DNA from: Lysobacteraceae bacterium
GTDB taxonomy: Bacteria; Pseudomonadota; Gammaproteobacteria; Xanthomonadales; Wenzhouxiangellaceae
NCBI GenBank assembly: GCA_020201235.1
Contig: JAIVHD010000284.1
Location: 1 to 5,726 of the forward strand
Direction: 5' to 3'
DNA: 5,726 bases
In this document: positions 1 to 5,533 of the stretch, in pieces
How the letters are laid out: every line of letters starts with the position of its first letter
Numbering within the stretch: the first letter of the stretch is position 1
Notes under the pieces: model-generated
What the model was told of the DNA's origin: nothing
The model's input: the letters and a program-made list of their open reading frames with translations, nothing else
The model's database searches: none
Program-made: the position numbers and the translations under genes

Positions 1-94
1 ACCCACGGCATAGTCGATCAAGCTGTGCCCACCAGACCGCGGCACGACCCGAACGACCGGCGAACCTGCCACTGGACAGGCAGGGCTGTGAAAG
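1..94. other. Left-edge segment, no gene assigned
   Basis: This is the stretch downstream of the minus-strand halogenase-like gene. An ATG on the minus strand overlaps that gene's stop (ATGA at 98-95) but opens only 26 codons. Another minus-strand frame is open to the window edge (possible GTG at 72-70) but is too short to identify and has no clear ribosome binding site. A small inverted repeat, CCTGCC (65-70) with GGCAGG (79-84), lacks a T-tract and is not called as a terminator. A following minus-strand gene could begin here, but the sequence does not settle it. Confidence 0.3.
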
Positions 95-1435
95 TCATAC
101 CGCATCGTTGAATTCTACCGCAGCATTCCACCGACGCTGCCTTCGGGCACGCCAAGCGCCGGGAAGATAGCGCAGACTGACCATGGCGTACATGAGGCGA
201 AACAGTCGCAGGCGCCAGATCACGCTGCGATTCTCATGCACGTCGCCGGCCAACACCGAAATCACCGCCTGGCGAATACCCAACACGCTTCCAGGGCTCA
301 GGAACAGGTGCCGCATTGCCGGTGCGGGGAAACGGTAGATGAACCAGGACAGCTCGCGCACGGCACGGCGCACCCGGCGTCTGAATTGTCTTCGTGCGCG
401 TACGGCTTGACGACGATCGCCGGCCAGATGGGCCAGAATCACATCGGCGGCCAATTCGGCGCTGCGCATGCCGAAAAACACGCCAGAGGAGAACACCGGG
501 TCGACGAAAACACCGGCATCACCGATCATCAGCCAGCGCTCGCCATCAAGCTTTCCGGAGGAATAGGAATAGTTGCCGGTCGCGGTAATCGGCGAGATCG
601 CCTTGCTGGCGGCCATGCGCCGCCAGGCATGAGGATTACGCCGCACAGTGTCCTCAAAAAAGCCTTGAACATTTTTGCCGCGCCGCTTCAGATACTCGGG
701 ATTGCAGACCGCACCCACGCTCATGACGTCATTGGGTAACGGGATCATCCAGATCCAGCCCTCATCGAACCAGTAAATGCTGATGTTTCCGGCCGCTTCA
801 CCCACACGTCTGTGCACGTCATGAAAGTGGCCATATAGCGCTGCGGTTCCGTGTGCGCGGTTGCGCCGCTGCGACTGGAACTTGCGCGCAAGAAACGCAT
901 CTCGGCCGCTGGCGTCCACCACATAGCGGGCCGTGACCTGATGCTCGCGACCGGCCTGTTCTATGCGCAGCACGGGGTCCTGGCCGGACTCGAAATCCGT
1001 ATTGCGCACCCGGGCGTCGGTTACCAGTTTGGCACCGGCCCGACCGGCCGACTCAAACAGCAGCTGGTCGAGCTCGGAGCGCAGCACCTGATAGGCGTGG
1101 CCGCAGCCATCGGGCACATCCAGCGCATCATCGAACCGGATGCCTTGCCGGTCATCTTCGGCAGCGTCGGAGGTAAAGTCCGCGCCCGGCTTATACACCC
1201 CGATCCGCGCCAGTTCTTGCTCCAGCCCGAGGCGACGGAAAATCTTCATGTTGTGGGGCAACAGCGATTCGCCGATGTGAAAGCGGGGATGGCGATCCTT
1301 TTCCAGCACCAGCACCGACCAGCCGGCCCGTGCGACCAGGTTGGCCAGCGTGGTTCCGGCCGGTCCGCCGCCGATGACGGCGACGTCCACGCGTGCGGGC
1401 AAGGATTCAGGTACTTGTTCAGACACGATCGACAT
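95..1435 (-). CDS. Flavin-dependent halogenase-like FAD oxidoreductase
   Basis: A 446-residue cytosolic flavoprotein of the tryptophan/phenol halogenase superfamily. Seen: the FAD dinucleotide-binding loop GGGPAG (residues 22-27, GxGxxG), the ESLLP segment (56-60), VVDASGRD (172-179), the halogenase signature WxWxIP as WIWMIP (227-232), and the second FAD motif GDAGVFVDP (305-313) followed by FSSGV. Lys82 in YKPGADF sits about where halogenases carry the lysine that forms the halogenating intermediate; this alignment is by eye. Known: related genes accompany brominated xanthomonadin and some flexirubin-type clusters. Inferred: it halogenates or oxidises the aryl head group of the polyene. Start: the ATG at 1435 has AGG almost touching it, whereas GTG at codon 4 (1426-1424) has AGGA about 8 nt upstream and may be the true start. 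It is divergent from the plus-strand operon across a 200-bp shared regulatory region. Family confidence is high; halogenating activity and substrate are uncertain. Confidence 0.85.
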   Translation of the reverse strand: MSIVSEQVPESLPARVDVAVIGGGPAGTTLANLVARAGWSVLVLEKDRHPRFHIGESLLPHNMKIFRRLGLEQELARIGVYKPGADFTSDAAEDDRQGIRFDDALDVPDGCGHAYQVLRSELDQLLFESAGRAGAKLVTDARVRNTDFESGQDPVLRIEQAGREHQVTARYVVDASGRDAFLARKFQSQRRNRAHGTAALYGHFHDVHRRVGEAAGNISIYWFDEGWIWMIPLPNDVMSVGAVCNPEYLKRRGKNVQGFFEDTVRRNPHAWRRMAASKAISPITATGNYSYSSGKLDGERWLMIGDAGVFVDPVFSSGVFFGMRSAELAADVILAHLAGDRRQAVRARRQFRRRVRRAVRELSWFIYRFPAPAMRHLFLSPGSVLGIRQAVISVLAGDVHENRSVIWRLRLFRLMYAMVSLRYLPGAWRARRQRRWNAAVEFNDAV

Positions 1436-1470
1436 CCTGTCGTGGGCATTCGCTACGCTGAGGCAGTAGC

Positions 1471-1480
1471 TATTATAATA
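1471..1480. promoter_or_regulatory. Symmetric -10 element of a divergent promoter
   Basis: TATTATAATA is perfectly self-complementary and contains a consensus TATAAT on the plus strand (1474-1479) and on the minus strand (1477-1472). It is an AT-rich island in GC-rich DNA, inside the divergent intergenic region. For the minus strand it would start transcription about 30 nt before the halogenase-like gene, with TAAACG (1500-1495) as a weak -35 at 17 bp spacing. For the plus strand the leader to the carrier protein gene would be about 150 nt, and no good -35 is visible. This is a prediction from sequence only. Confidence 0.5.
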
Positions 1481-1504
1481 ATGCCCGATTCACTCGTTTA
1501 CGGT

Positions 1505-1514
1505 ACCGATCGGT
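1505..1514. repeat. 10-bp perfect palindrome, possible operator
   Basis: ACCGATCGGT is self-complementary and overlaps a second palindrome, CGGTACCG (1501-1508). It lies about 25-30 bp from the symmetric -10 element, next to the -35 region for the minus strand, so it could be a regulator half-site pair. No regulator family is recognised, and short palindromes of G/C-rich words occur by chance. Confidence 0.25.
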
Positions 1515-1525
1515 CGGCCTGGCCG

Positions 1526-1567
1526 CGCGACCGGATAGCCAAGGCAGATCGACAGGCTACGCGACCG
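1526..1567 (+). repeat. Direct repeat CGCGACCG flanking a weak hairpin
   Basis: CGCGACCG occurs at 1526-1533 and again at 1560-1567, 34 bp apart. Between them TAGCC (1536-1540) can pair with GGCTA (1555-1559) across a 14-nt loop. This lies in the leader of the plus-strand operon if transcription starts near 1486. It could be a protein-binding pair or nothing; no riboswitch class is recognised. Confidence 0.2.
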
Positions 1568-1618
1568 CACAACATGCTGGCCTGCTGCCAAATTAAAGAA
1601 GATAACGAATCCTAAAAA

Positions 1619-1625
1619 AAGGTGG
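1619..1625 (+). promoter_or_regulatory. Ribosome binding site of the carrier protein gene
   Basis: AAGGTGG lies 10 nt before the ATG at 1636, after an A-rich unstructured leader (1590-1620). It fixes the start at 1636 rather than the out-of-frame ATG at 1622. It is the clearest free-standing Shine-Dalgarno site in the operon, fitting the first gene of the transcript. Confidence 0.6.
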
Positions 1626-1635
1626 GGGCAACCAT

Positions 1636-1905
1636 ATGGACGCAGAGAAAACGCCGGAAGAGCGGAAGCTGGCCAACCTCATCGTCAAGGCACTCAACCT
1701 CGAAGACCTCAAAGCCGAGGAAATCGAACCGGAGGTTCAGTTGTTTGGCGGAGGCTACGGACTCGATTCGATCGACGCCCTGGAACTGGCCGTTGCCATT
1801 TCAGAGACCTATGGCGTGCAGATTCGCGCCGACGGCGAAAATACACGGCATGCGTTTACCAATCTGCGCTCGCTCAGCGCCCACATCGAGTCGCTGCGCG
1901 AATAA
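1636..1905 (+). CDS. Acyl carrier protein of the polyene pathway
   Basis: An 89-residue acidic, helical carrier protein. Seen: the phosphopantetheine attachment motif GLDSID (residues 42-47, Ser45), preceded by LFGGGYG and followed by ALELAVAISETYGVQI, the classic helix II of the family. Its length is normal for a free-standing carrier. Role: after a phosphopantetheinyl transferase adds the prosthetic arm, it holds the aryl starter or the growing polyene as a thioester in the cytosol. It heads the operon, with a good ribosome binding site, and the next gene starts 6 bp after its stop. Aryl-polyene clusters often have two carrier genes side by side; only one is here, and the upstream neighbour is divergent. 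The carrier assignment is very secure; which step it serves is inferred from context. Confidence 0.93.
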   Translation: MDAEKTPEERKLANLIVKALNLEDLKAEEIEPEVQLFGGGYGLDSIDALELAVAISETYGVQIRADGENTRHAFTNLRSLSAHIESLRE

Positions 1906-1911
1906 CCGCCC

Positions 1912-2547
1912 ATGCCTGCGGCGCGTAACGAATCCCTGCAAGTTCTGATCTCGCGCTGGCTGGCACCCGTCAGTTATGTTGGCCTTGTGGTGGTGGCCTG
2001 GTGGCTAGAGCAACCCAGCTACCGGGCATTGGGTATGCCGCTGCTGGCCATTGCCGTGGTTGGCGTTCCGAGAACATGGACAACTGCCGGCGTGGTGGTC
2101 GCGGCATCGTTGCTGGCCTGCCTAGTCGTCCTGCATCCGGTCCTGGCGCTGTGGCCTCCGAGCCTGATCCTGCTGAGCCTGGCGGCCTTGTTCGCGTACT
2201 CTCTGGGGCGCGCCCGCAAGCCGATGATCGAGCGCTTCGCGCGCGTGCTCGAGGCCGACCGTAACCAGCAGCTGCCGCCCGGGGCTGAGCCCTGGATGCG
2301 TCGGTGGACCTGGGTCTGGGTGCTGATCCTGGGTGGCCTCGGTCTGGGTGCGGCCGCACTGGCGGCGACCGATGCAGCAGCCTGGTGGATTATCTGGGTG
2401 GTCGGCGTCGTTCCGGCCAGCATGCTGCTCACGCTGCTCGTGGAATTGCGCTTGCGCCGTCATCGGTTTCCGCAGCATCCGCCGTGGTCTTTATCGGGGT
2501 TCGTGATCGCGGTCGCCCGCATTCGCCCGCACCGCCTGTCGTCATGA
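1912..2547 (+). CDS. Polytopic inner-membrane protein, COG4648-like
   Basis: A 211-residue hydrophobic protein with about six predicted membrane segments (roughly residues 15-32, 41-52, 57-76, 79-98, 133-152 and 156-178), judged by eye. A charged cytosolic-type loop sits in the middle, containing SLGRARKPMIERFARVLE (97-114), with a basic tail LRLRRHRF at 178-185. It resembles the predicted membrane protein family COG4648, which recurs in aryl-polyene clusters between the carrier and ligase genes; its biochemical role is not established. It might anchor or organise the synthesis complex at the inner membrane, but that is inference. The ATG follows the carrier stop by 6 bp without a clear Shine-Dalgarno, so translation probably depends on coupling. 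The next gene starts 7 bp after its stop. Confidence 0.7.
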   Translation: MPAARNESLQVLISRWLAPVSYVGLVVVAWWLEQPSYRALGMPLLAIAVVGVPRTWTTAGVVVAASLLACLVVLHPVLALWPPSLILLSLAALFAYSLGRARKPMIERFARVLEADRNQQLPPGAEPWMRRWTWVWVLILGGLGLGAAALAATDAAAWWIIWVVGVVPASMLLTLLVELRLRRHRFPQHPPWSLSGFVIAVARIRPHRLSS

Positions 2548-2554
2548 CTTACCC

Positions 2555-3883
2555 ATGACTGGCCTGCCGCTGTCGCTTCATGCGCCGAATCAACCGGTGG
2601 CCTGGCACAACGGCCAACCTGTCCGGCTGGCGGTACTGCTCGGTCGCGCCGGGCAGCTGGCCGAGCGCTTGCCGGACTTCACCCACACAATCAACCTGTG
2701 TCGCGATCGGCATGCCTTTTCGGTGGCGTTTGTTGCCACCATGCTGGCCGGCGGCACCAATCTGCTGCCGGCCAATCGCCTGCCGGCGACCATCTCCGGC
2801 CTGCTGCGCGAGTATCCCGGCAGTATCGTGATCAGCGACAACGCGGTTGGACCGGTGGACTGCCCGGTGATTGAGGTCGGTGCCATTGGGGAATCGGCAC
2901 CCGAGTGCTCGCGCATTCCACACCTGCCGGCCGCTCATCTGGCCGCCATCGTGTTTACCTCGGGCAGTATCGGCGCGGCGTCTCGCATTTACAAACCCTG
3001 GCACACCTTGTTTGAAAGTAGTCGAATCAACACAGCCTATATCCCCAAAGAGTTACATTTCGCGCTGGCGACCGTCCCACCGCAACACATGTGGGGCCTG
3101 GAAACCTCGGTACTCATGCCGTGGTTTGCCGCGCAGCCCACAGCCAGCGCACATCCGTTATTCGTCGCCGACCTGATCAGCCAGCTCGAGCGTCTGCCGA
3201 CACCGCGCACCCTGATCAGCACGCCGGTGCATCTTCGCGCACTGATCGAGACCGGGCTGACGCTACCGGAAACTGCACGGATCCTGTCGGCAACCGCGCC
3301 GCTTGACCAGAACCTGGCGGCGCGGCTCGAAGCCACCACCGGCGCACAGGTGGTGGAAGTCTATGGATGTTCCGAAGCCGGCTGCCTGGCGCAACGTCAG
3401 CCGGCACGCGAGAGCCTGTGGCGGTTCCTGTCCGGATTCTCCGCGTTCAGCGAGGATGGGCACACCCGCATCGACGCCGATCATCTGCCCGAACCGGTTC
3501 GTCTCATGGACCGACTCCAGTTCGAGCCCGACGGGCGCTTCCGGTTGCTCGGGCGCCAAAGCGACCTGGTCAATATCGCCGGCAAGCGCGCCTCACTCAC
3601 CGAACTGACGCAACTTTTGCTTCAAATGCCAGGCGTGGTCGATGGCGTCATCTTTCAGCCCCCGGAAGACGACCAGCGCGCGACCGGTCGCCTGGCGGCC
3701 ATGGTCGTGGCCCCGGGGCTGACCGCAAGCCAGGTGCGTTGCCACCTGGCCGCCCGGGTTGACGCAGCATTCATTCCGCGACCATTGCGCCTGGTTGAAT
3801 CATTACCGCGGGCCGAATCCGGCAAGCTGCCGCGGCAATCCTTATTGCAGCTGTTCCGGCAGGAGCACGAGGTGGCCAAGTGA
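2555..3883 (+). CDS. AMP-forming acyl/aryl ligase (adenylating enzyme)
   Basis: A 442-residue member of the ANL adenylating superfamily, short for the family but in line with aryl-polyene ligases. It activates a carboxylic acid, probably a hydroxybenzoic-type starter, as an acyl-AMP and passes it to the phosphopantetheine thiol of the carrier protein. Seen in order: the P-loop TSGSIG (135-140) with downstream Lys147; PPQHMWGLE (175-183), typical of this subgroup; the adenine-binding segment YGCSEAG (270-276); the hinge region LLGRQSDLVNIAGKR (331-345, Asp337); and the C-terminal catalytic-lysine motif ESGKLPR (421-427, Lys424). The P-loop position that is normally Thr is Ile139. The start at 2555 lies 7 bp after the preceding stop and has no strong ribosome binding site. 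The stop (3881-3883) lies in the first copy of a 14-bp tandem repeat leading to the dehydratase. Family secure; substrate inferred. Confidence 0.88.
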   Translation: MTGLPLSLHAPNQPVAWHNGQPVRLAVLLGRAGQLAERLPDFTHTINLCRDRHAFSVAFVATMLAGGTNLLPANRLPATISGLLREYPGSIVISDNAVGPVDCPVIEVGAIGESAPECSRIPHLPAAHLAAIVFTSGSIGAASRIYKPWHTLFESSRINTAYIPKELHFALATVPPQHMWGLETSVLMPWFAAQPTASAHPLFVADLISQLERLPTPRTLISTPVHLRALIETGLTLPETARILSATAPLDQNLAARLEATTGAQVVEVYGCSEAGCLAQRQPARESLWRFLSGFSAFSEDGHTRIDADHLPEPVRLMDRLQFEPDGRFRLLGRQSDLVNIAGKRASLTELTQLLLQMPGVVDGVIFQPPEDDQRATGRLAAMVVAPGLTASQVRCHLAARVDAAFIPRPLRLVESLPRAESGKLPRQSLLQLFRQEHEVAK

Positions 3884-3911
3884 AGGTGGCCAGGTGAAGG
3901 TGGCCAGGTGA
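3870..3911 (+). repeat. 14-bp tandem repeat x3 with GTGA stop/start overlaps
   Basis: Three head-to-tail copies of AGGTGGCCAGGTGA (3870-3883, 3884-3897, 3898-3911); the first has A instead of G at position 10. Each copy contains GTGA, joining a GTG start and a TGA stop. The ligase stops in copy 1 and the dehydratase starts with the GTG of copy 3. GTG at 3880 opens a 5-codon frame ending at TGA 3895-3897, and GTG at 3894 opens an identical one ending at TGA 3909-3911. Each GTG has GAGG or AAGG 7 nt upstream. It probably arose by duplication of an original 4-bp GTGA gene overlap. Confidence 0.85.
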
Positions 3912-4207
3912 ACTGCGAGTCGGCAATCGTATGCGTGCCGGCAAGCCACCCGGCATTTCCCGGACACTTTCCTTCCGATCCGGTCGTTCCCGGCGTCGTG
4001 CTTTTGTCCATGGTCGTCGAACAGGCGGCCAAGCACTTCGGAGCTTGCGACCATCCAAGCACCTGGCACCGGATCAGATTCATCCAGCCTGTGGGCCCGG
4101 ACCAGCCGTTTCGAATCAAACTTTCCGGCGACCGGCAACAGTTTAAATTCCGCATTGAATCGACCGCCGGAGCGCTGATCGCGCACGGTCAGTGCAGGTC
4201 TTCATAA
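3908..4207 (+). CDS. Hotdog-fold 3-hydroxyacyl-ACP dehydratase-like protein
   Basis: A 99-residue small hotdog protein related to FabZ and to the dehydratase encoded beside the ligase in aryl-polyene clusters. Seen: HPAFPGHFPSDPVVPGVVLL (residues 14-33), the FabZ-type HxxFPGHFPxxPxxPG signature with the expected catalytic histidine His20. In FabZ the catalytic Glu is 14 residues after this His; here that residue is Ser34, and the nearest acid is Glu38. Expected role: removal of water from 3-hydroxyacyl-carrier intermediates to form the conjugated double bonds, perhaps as one half of a heterodimer with a second dehydratase outside the window. Start: GTG at 3908, chosen because it is inside the last GTGA of the tandem repeat, has AAGG 7 nt upstream, and gives the usual short lead before the motif. 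The stop abuts the next ATG (TAA-ATG at 4205-4210). Family good; activity alone uncertain. Confidence 0.8.
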   Translation: MNCESAIVCVPASHPAFPGHFPSDPVVPGVVLLSMVVEQAAKHFGACDHPSTWHRIRFIQPVGPDQPFRIKLSGDRQQFKFRIESTAGALIAHGQCRSS

Positions 4208-5533
4208 ATGGCCCACTGGCGTGAGCAAGCCGAAGGTGGTAGCCGGTTGTCGCTGGTCATCATCCGCTGGGGCATCCTGAATATCGGGCGCGGCTTTGCG
4301 CGCCTGTGCATGTTCCCTACCGCACTGTACTTTTTTATCGTCCGCAGGCCCGAACGGCGCGCCTCGCGCGCCTGGCTCGAACGCGTCGGCGCGCCGCAGC
4401 GCGGCGCTCTGGGTGTACTCAGACACATCTATACTTTCGCCATGACCATCGTCGACCGGGTACTGCTGTTTTCCGGCCGCGAGCACGAACTCAAAATTCA
4501 CACCGAAGGCGAGGAGGATCTGATCGCCACGCTTCGCCGTGGCAAGGGTTGCCTGTTGCTGGGCGCTCACCTGGGCAGCTTCGATGCCTTGCGGGCTTTC
4601 AGCCAACAGGCACCCGAAGACTGCCGCCACCTCAAGGTGGTCATGGACCGCGAGCACAACAGCCTGATGACGCGCGTCATGGAAGAACTCCAGCCCGGAT
4701 TACGCGACAGCGTCATCGAGGCGCGCAAGCCAGGCCCGCAAGTCGTGCTCGAAGTGGCCGAGGCGTTGTCGGCCGGCGGTATGGTCGCCATGCTCGGCGA
4801 TCGGGGCCACCACCTCGAACCCACCGACCGGGTTGCGTTTGTCGGTGCGCCGGCGCCGTTTCCGGTCTCGCCGCTGTCGATTGCCTGGATCCTCGACGTG
4901 CCGGTCTTTCTGGGGCTGGGACTGTACGAAGGTATCATGCGAGGCAGTATCCCTACAACTGGTTCAACTTCTATGATTTCTGGAATCCTGATTAGCCTGC
5001 TTTTGCTGGGTCAAGCGCAGCAAGGCGAGCTCGAGCTTGACAACCTTCTCGACGCCCTTGCCGCAGAGCCGGCTGCCGAGGTGGGCTTTACCGAGTTTCG
5101 CCGATCCGAACTGCTGGTCGACGACCTGGAGGTCTCCGGCACCTTGCGCCGTGAATCTCGCGGACGGCTGATCCGCGAGATTCACGCGCCCGAACCCGAA
5201 ACCCAGATACTGAGCGCATCGCATGTCGAGATACAGCGGCGCGACGGCCGGCCGAGGCGATTCGGTCTGAATCGCGCACCGGAACTGGAAGTGCTCTATC
5301 ACGCGCTCAACGGCATTCTTGCCGGCGATGCGGCCGCCCTGGCTGAACATTTTGACACCCGCATCGACGGCGACTGGACTGCCTGGCACCTGACCCTGCA
5401 TCCGCGCGCCGACAAGCTGGCCAAAGACGTAGAGCGTCTGACCGTGTGCGGCAGCGACGCACGGATCCGGCAATTCAGCCTGCATCGGGTCGACGGCGAG
5501 ATCATCCGCACCCGTATTCACGCCGTGCCATGA
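4208..5533 (+). CDS. Fused ORF: truncated LpxL-like acyltransferase + LolA-like carrier
   Basis: One open frame of 441 residues covering two proteins that are normally separate. Residues 1-242 match a lysophospholipid/lipid A-type acyltransferase (COG4261-like): membrane-associating N-terminus (20-45), catalytic HX4D as HLGSFD (His121, Asp126), MLGDRG (195-200), and the FVGAPAPFPVSPLSIAWILDVPVFLGLGLYEG region (211-242). Homology then stops, and the family's C-terminal motif appears in another frame. From Met256 a short hydrophobic stretch (256-270) and a LolA-like periplasmic domain follow. A deletion of roughly 50-60 codons of non-triplet length near 4931-4936 best explains this. If translated as one chain, the topology would work: acyltransferase in the cytosol, one short membrane anchor, LolA domain in the periplasm. 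More likely the acyltransferase is damaged, or the assembly has an error here, and the LolA-like part is made from its own start. The ATG at 4208 abuts the dehydratase stop, with AGG about 10 nt upstream. Confidence 0.7.
   Translation: MAHWREQAEGGSRLSLVIIRWGILNIGRGFARLCMFPTALYFFIVRRPERRASRAWLERVGAPQRGALGVLRHIYTFAMTIVDRVLLFSGREHELKIHTEGEEDLIATLRRGKGCLLLGAHLGSFDALRAFSQQAPEDCRHLKVVMDREHNSLMTRVMEELQPGLRDSVIEARKPGPQVVLEVAEALSAGGMVAMLGDRGHHLEPTDRVAFVGAPAPFPVSPLSIAWILDVPVFLGLGLYEGIMRGSIPTTGSTSMISGILISLLLLGQAQQGELELDNLLDALAAEPAAEVGFTEFRRSELLVDDLEVSGTLRRESRGRLIREIHAPEPETQILSASHVEIQRRDGRPRRFGLNRAPELEVLYHALNGILAGDAAALAEHFDTRIDGDWTAWHLTLHPRADKLAKDVERLTVCGSDARIRQFSLHRVDGEIIRTRIHAVP
4933..4995 (+). pseudogene. 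Out-of-frame C-terminus of the acyltransferase
   Basis: In the frame one base behind the fused ORF, 4933-4992 reads YHARQ then PYNWFNFYDFWNPD, with a TAG stop at 4993-4995. The PYNWFNFYDFW ending is the conserved C-terminal hallmark of acyltransferases of this cluster type, so this is the true end of the gene that starts at 4208, now disconnected. A normal protein would have about 50-60 further residues between GLYEG and this segment (estimate from typical length near 300; 242 plus about 20 are present). The stop overlaps the likely LolA-like start at 4973 by 23 bp, which would have been the original gene overlap. Confidence 0.75.
4973..5533 (+). CDS. LolA-like periplasmic carrier protein (own start)
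   Basis: The likely independent product is 186 residues from ATG 4973, in frame with the fused ORF. Seen: a hydrophobic signal-type segment ISGILISLLLLGQAQQ (residues 2-17) without a basic n-region, then a LolA-related domain. That domain includes FTEFRRSELLVDDLEVSGTL (39-58), GRLIREIHAPEPETQ (64-78), HALNGILAGD (110-119) and WHLTLHP (138-144). Known: LolA proteins ferry lipidated cargo across the periplasm, and LolA-like genes recur in aryl-polyene clusters beside an MMPL exporter. Inferred: it carries the polyene lipid toward the outer membrane. An alternative start at ATG 4937 has GAAGG 4 nt upstream and would add an arginine to the n-region; that site exists only because of the deletion junction. 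The stop overlaps the next start as ATGA (5530-5533). Family fairly secure; start uncertain. Confidence 0.7.
   Translation: MISGILISLLLLGQAQQGELELDNLLDALAAEPAAEVGFTEFRRSELLVDDLEVSGTLRRESRGRLIREIHAPEPETQILSASHVEIQRRDGRPRRFGLNRAPELEVLYHALNGILAGDAAALAEHFDTRIDGDWTAWHLTLHPRADKLAKDVERLTVCGSDARIRQFSLHRVDGEIIRTRIHAVP

Noticed and set aside
1..72. Minus-strand fragment reading PRSGGHSLIDYAVG, suggestive of an FAD-linked oxidase
   Set aside because: In that family the RSGGHS-type motif lies many residues from the start, whereas only about 10 residues precede it here; too short to call.
65..84. Possible terminator hairpin CCTGCC/GGCAGG after the halogenase-like gene
   Set aside because: The stem is 6 bp with an 8-nt loop and no T-tract on the minus strand, so it does not meet the pattern of an intrinsic terminator.
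1549..1578. TCGACA (1549-1554) as a -35 for the plus-strand operon
   Set aside because: The only -10 at suitable spacing (CATGCT, 1573-1578) matches half the consensus, so the promoter call is not supported.
851..1615. Plus-strand 254-codon open frame opposite the halogenase-like gene and reaching the carrier gene
   Set aside because: It lies antisense to a gene with clear FAD and WxWxIP motifs, its own translation shows no recognisable domain, and long antisense frames are expected in GC-rich DNA.
4931..4995. Programmed ribosomal frameshift joining the two acyltransferase frames
   Set aside because: A frameshift would restore the frame but not the roughly 50-60 missing residues, and no slippery heptamer is seen at the junction.
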